Shown here: piece after piece, positions 63,401 to 64,000 of the stretch
Layout: every line of letters begins with the position of its first letter
How positions within the stretch are numbered: the stretch's first letter is position 1
Made by a program: the position numbers and the translations under genes
Origin: Colius striatus
Lineage: Eukaryota; Chordata; Aves; Coliiformes; Coliidae
Assembly (NCBI RefSeq): GCF_028858725.1
Contig: NC_084769.1
Span: 8,681,501 to 8,745,500, forward strand
Direction: 5' to 3'
Length of the DNA: 64,000 bases
Notes under the pieces: model-generated
What the model saw: only the letters and a program-made list of their open reading frames with translations
Databases searched by the model: none
What the model was told of the DNA's origin: nothing

Positions 63401-64000
63401 AAAGTTAGCTCTTAAGGATTAATTTAGGTAGACTCTTATATAGTGTAAAAGAAAATGCTTTGTTTCGCTTCAGTTTAGCTCACTGGTTAATGATCTTATG
63501 ACATAACTTGTAATAGTTGTCCAACTTCACCTTCTTTGTATCATTTGAGTATGAATGTATTTTATAGTGGCCCTTAACTGCCCCTGAAATGTCCTCGCAT
63601 CACAAGTCCCACTTTGCATGAAGCCACTTGGGATTGAGATGATTCTGTTGCTTGACTTTCTTCACTGCCTTCCACTGTTCCCTATCCGATTTCTGAGCTG
63701 GTGAAATGAAAATATCAAAATGTGGGTGCATTGTGAGTTAGACTGTAATTGTTACAATTTCCGTGTTGCTCTCAGTCCTCTTTGGTATATTTATGAATAT
63801 GCTGTATTTTTTACCCTTCCTAAGCTGTTACAAAGTTGTTTTCTTAACTGTTTTACCTTATGACAAGGCTCTAAGAAACTCTTATTATTTTCAACAAAAT
63901 TTATGCTGATTACTATGAAAACTACCAGTACTTACAGGAAAAATGTTACACTGCAGATGTATTAGAAGCAAAAACCACAAACATTTTTGCAATTTGGTTT
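63401..64000. other. Right end of the window, nothing recognised
   Basis: AT-rich sequence. Worn parts of the repeat at 63145-63400 may continue to about 63,600. Confidence 0.5.

Noticed and set aside
1..64000. CRISPR arrays, operons, bacterial insertion sequences, rRNA or tRNA genes
   Set aside because: No regularly spaced repeats, tight gene strings or recognisable structural RNA genes were seen; the sequence is clearly vertebrate.
1..64000. Endogenous retrovirus or LTR element
   Set aside because: I looked for paired long terminal repeats and gag/pol-type motifs and saw none; the only reverse transcriptase remnants are CR1 LINE sequence.

Overview
The window is vertebrate nuclear DNA, almost certainly from a bird. 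It is AT-rich with one CpG island, its only well-supported gene is split into GT-AG exons, and it carries many CR1 LINE fragments of the avian kind, including copies ending in the typical (ATTCTATGATTC)-like 3' tail. I see no bacterial, viral or CRISPR content.

The one gene I can name is SLC35F5, an orphan member of solute carrier family 35 (drug/metabolite transporter superfamily). It lies on the minus strand. I reconstructed 14 coding exons by reading the reverse complement: start codon at 59988 inside the CpG island, stop codon ending at 30949. All 13 introns are GT-AG and every exon joins in phase. The predicted protein is 519 residues, close to the 523 I recall for human SLC35F5. The first exon is the least certain part. 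It joins in frame to exon 2, but its sequence differs from the mammalian N-terminus as I remember it.

Layout from left to right. Positions 1-28,960 are intergenic, with CR1 copies at 995-1392, 2301-3142 and 7914-8013 and one unassigned plus-strand terminal-exon candidate at 5131-5712. A perfect 36-bp inverted repeat with a 3-nt spacer lies at 28968-29042. A 1.2-kb CR1 with part of its reverse transcriptase lies at 29240-30450. SLC35F5 occupies 30949-59988, with a likely 3' UTR below it; introns 10, 11 and 12 carry CR1 copies, all in the same orientation as the gene. The CpG-island promoter covers about 59,330-60,310. A perfect TATA box on the opposite strand at 60163-60170 suggests divergent transcription. 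Positions 60,360-64,000 are non-coding as far as I can see, with a worn L3/CR1-like repeat near 63,145-63,400.

I did not find an undescribed multi-gene system. The most unusual structure is the perfect inverted repeat at 28968-29042. The divergent TATA-driven transcription unit and the N-terminal exon of SLC35F5 come next.
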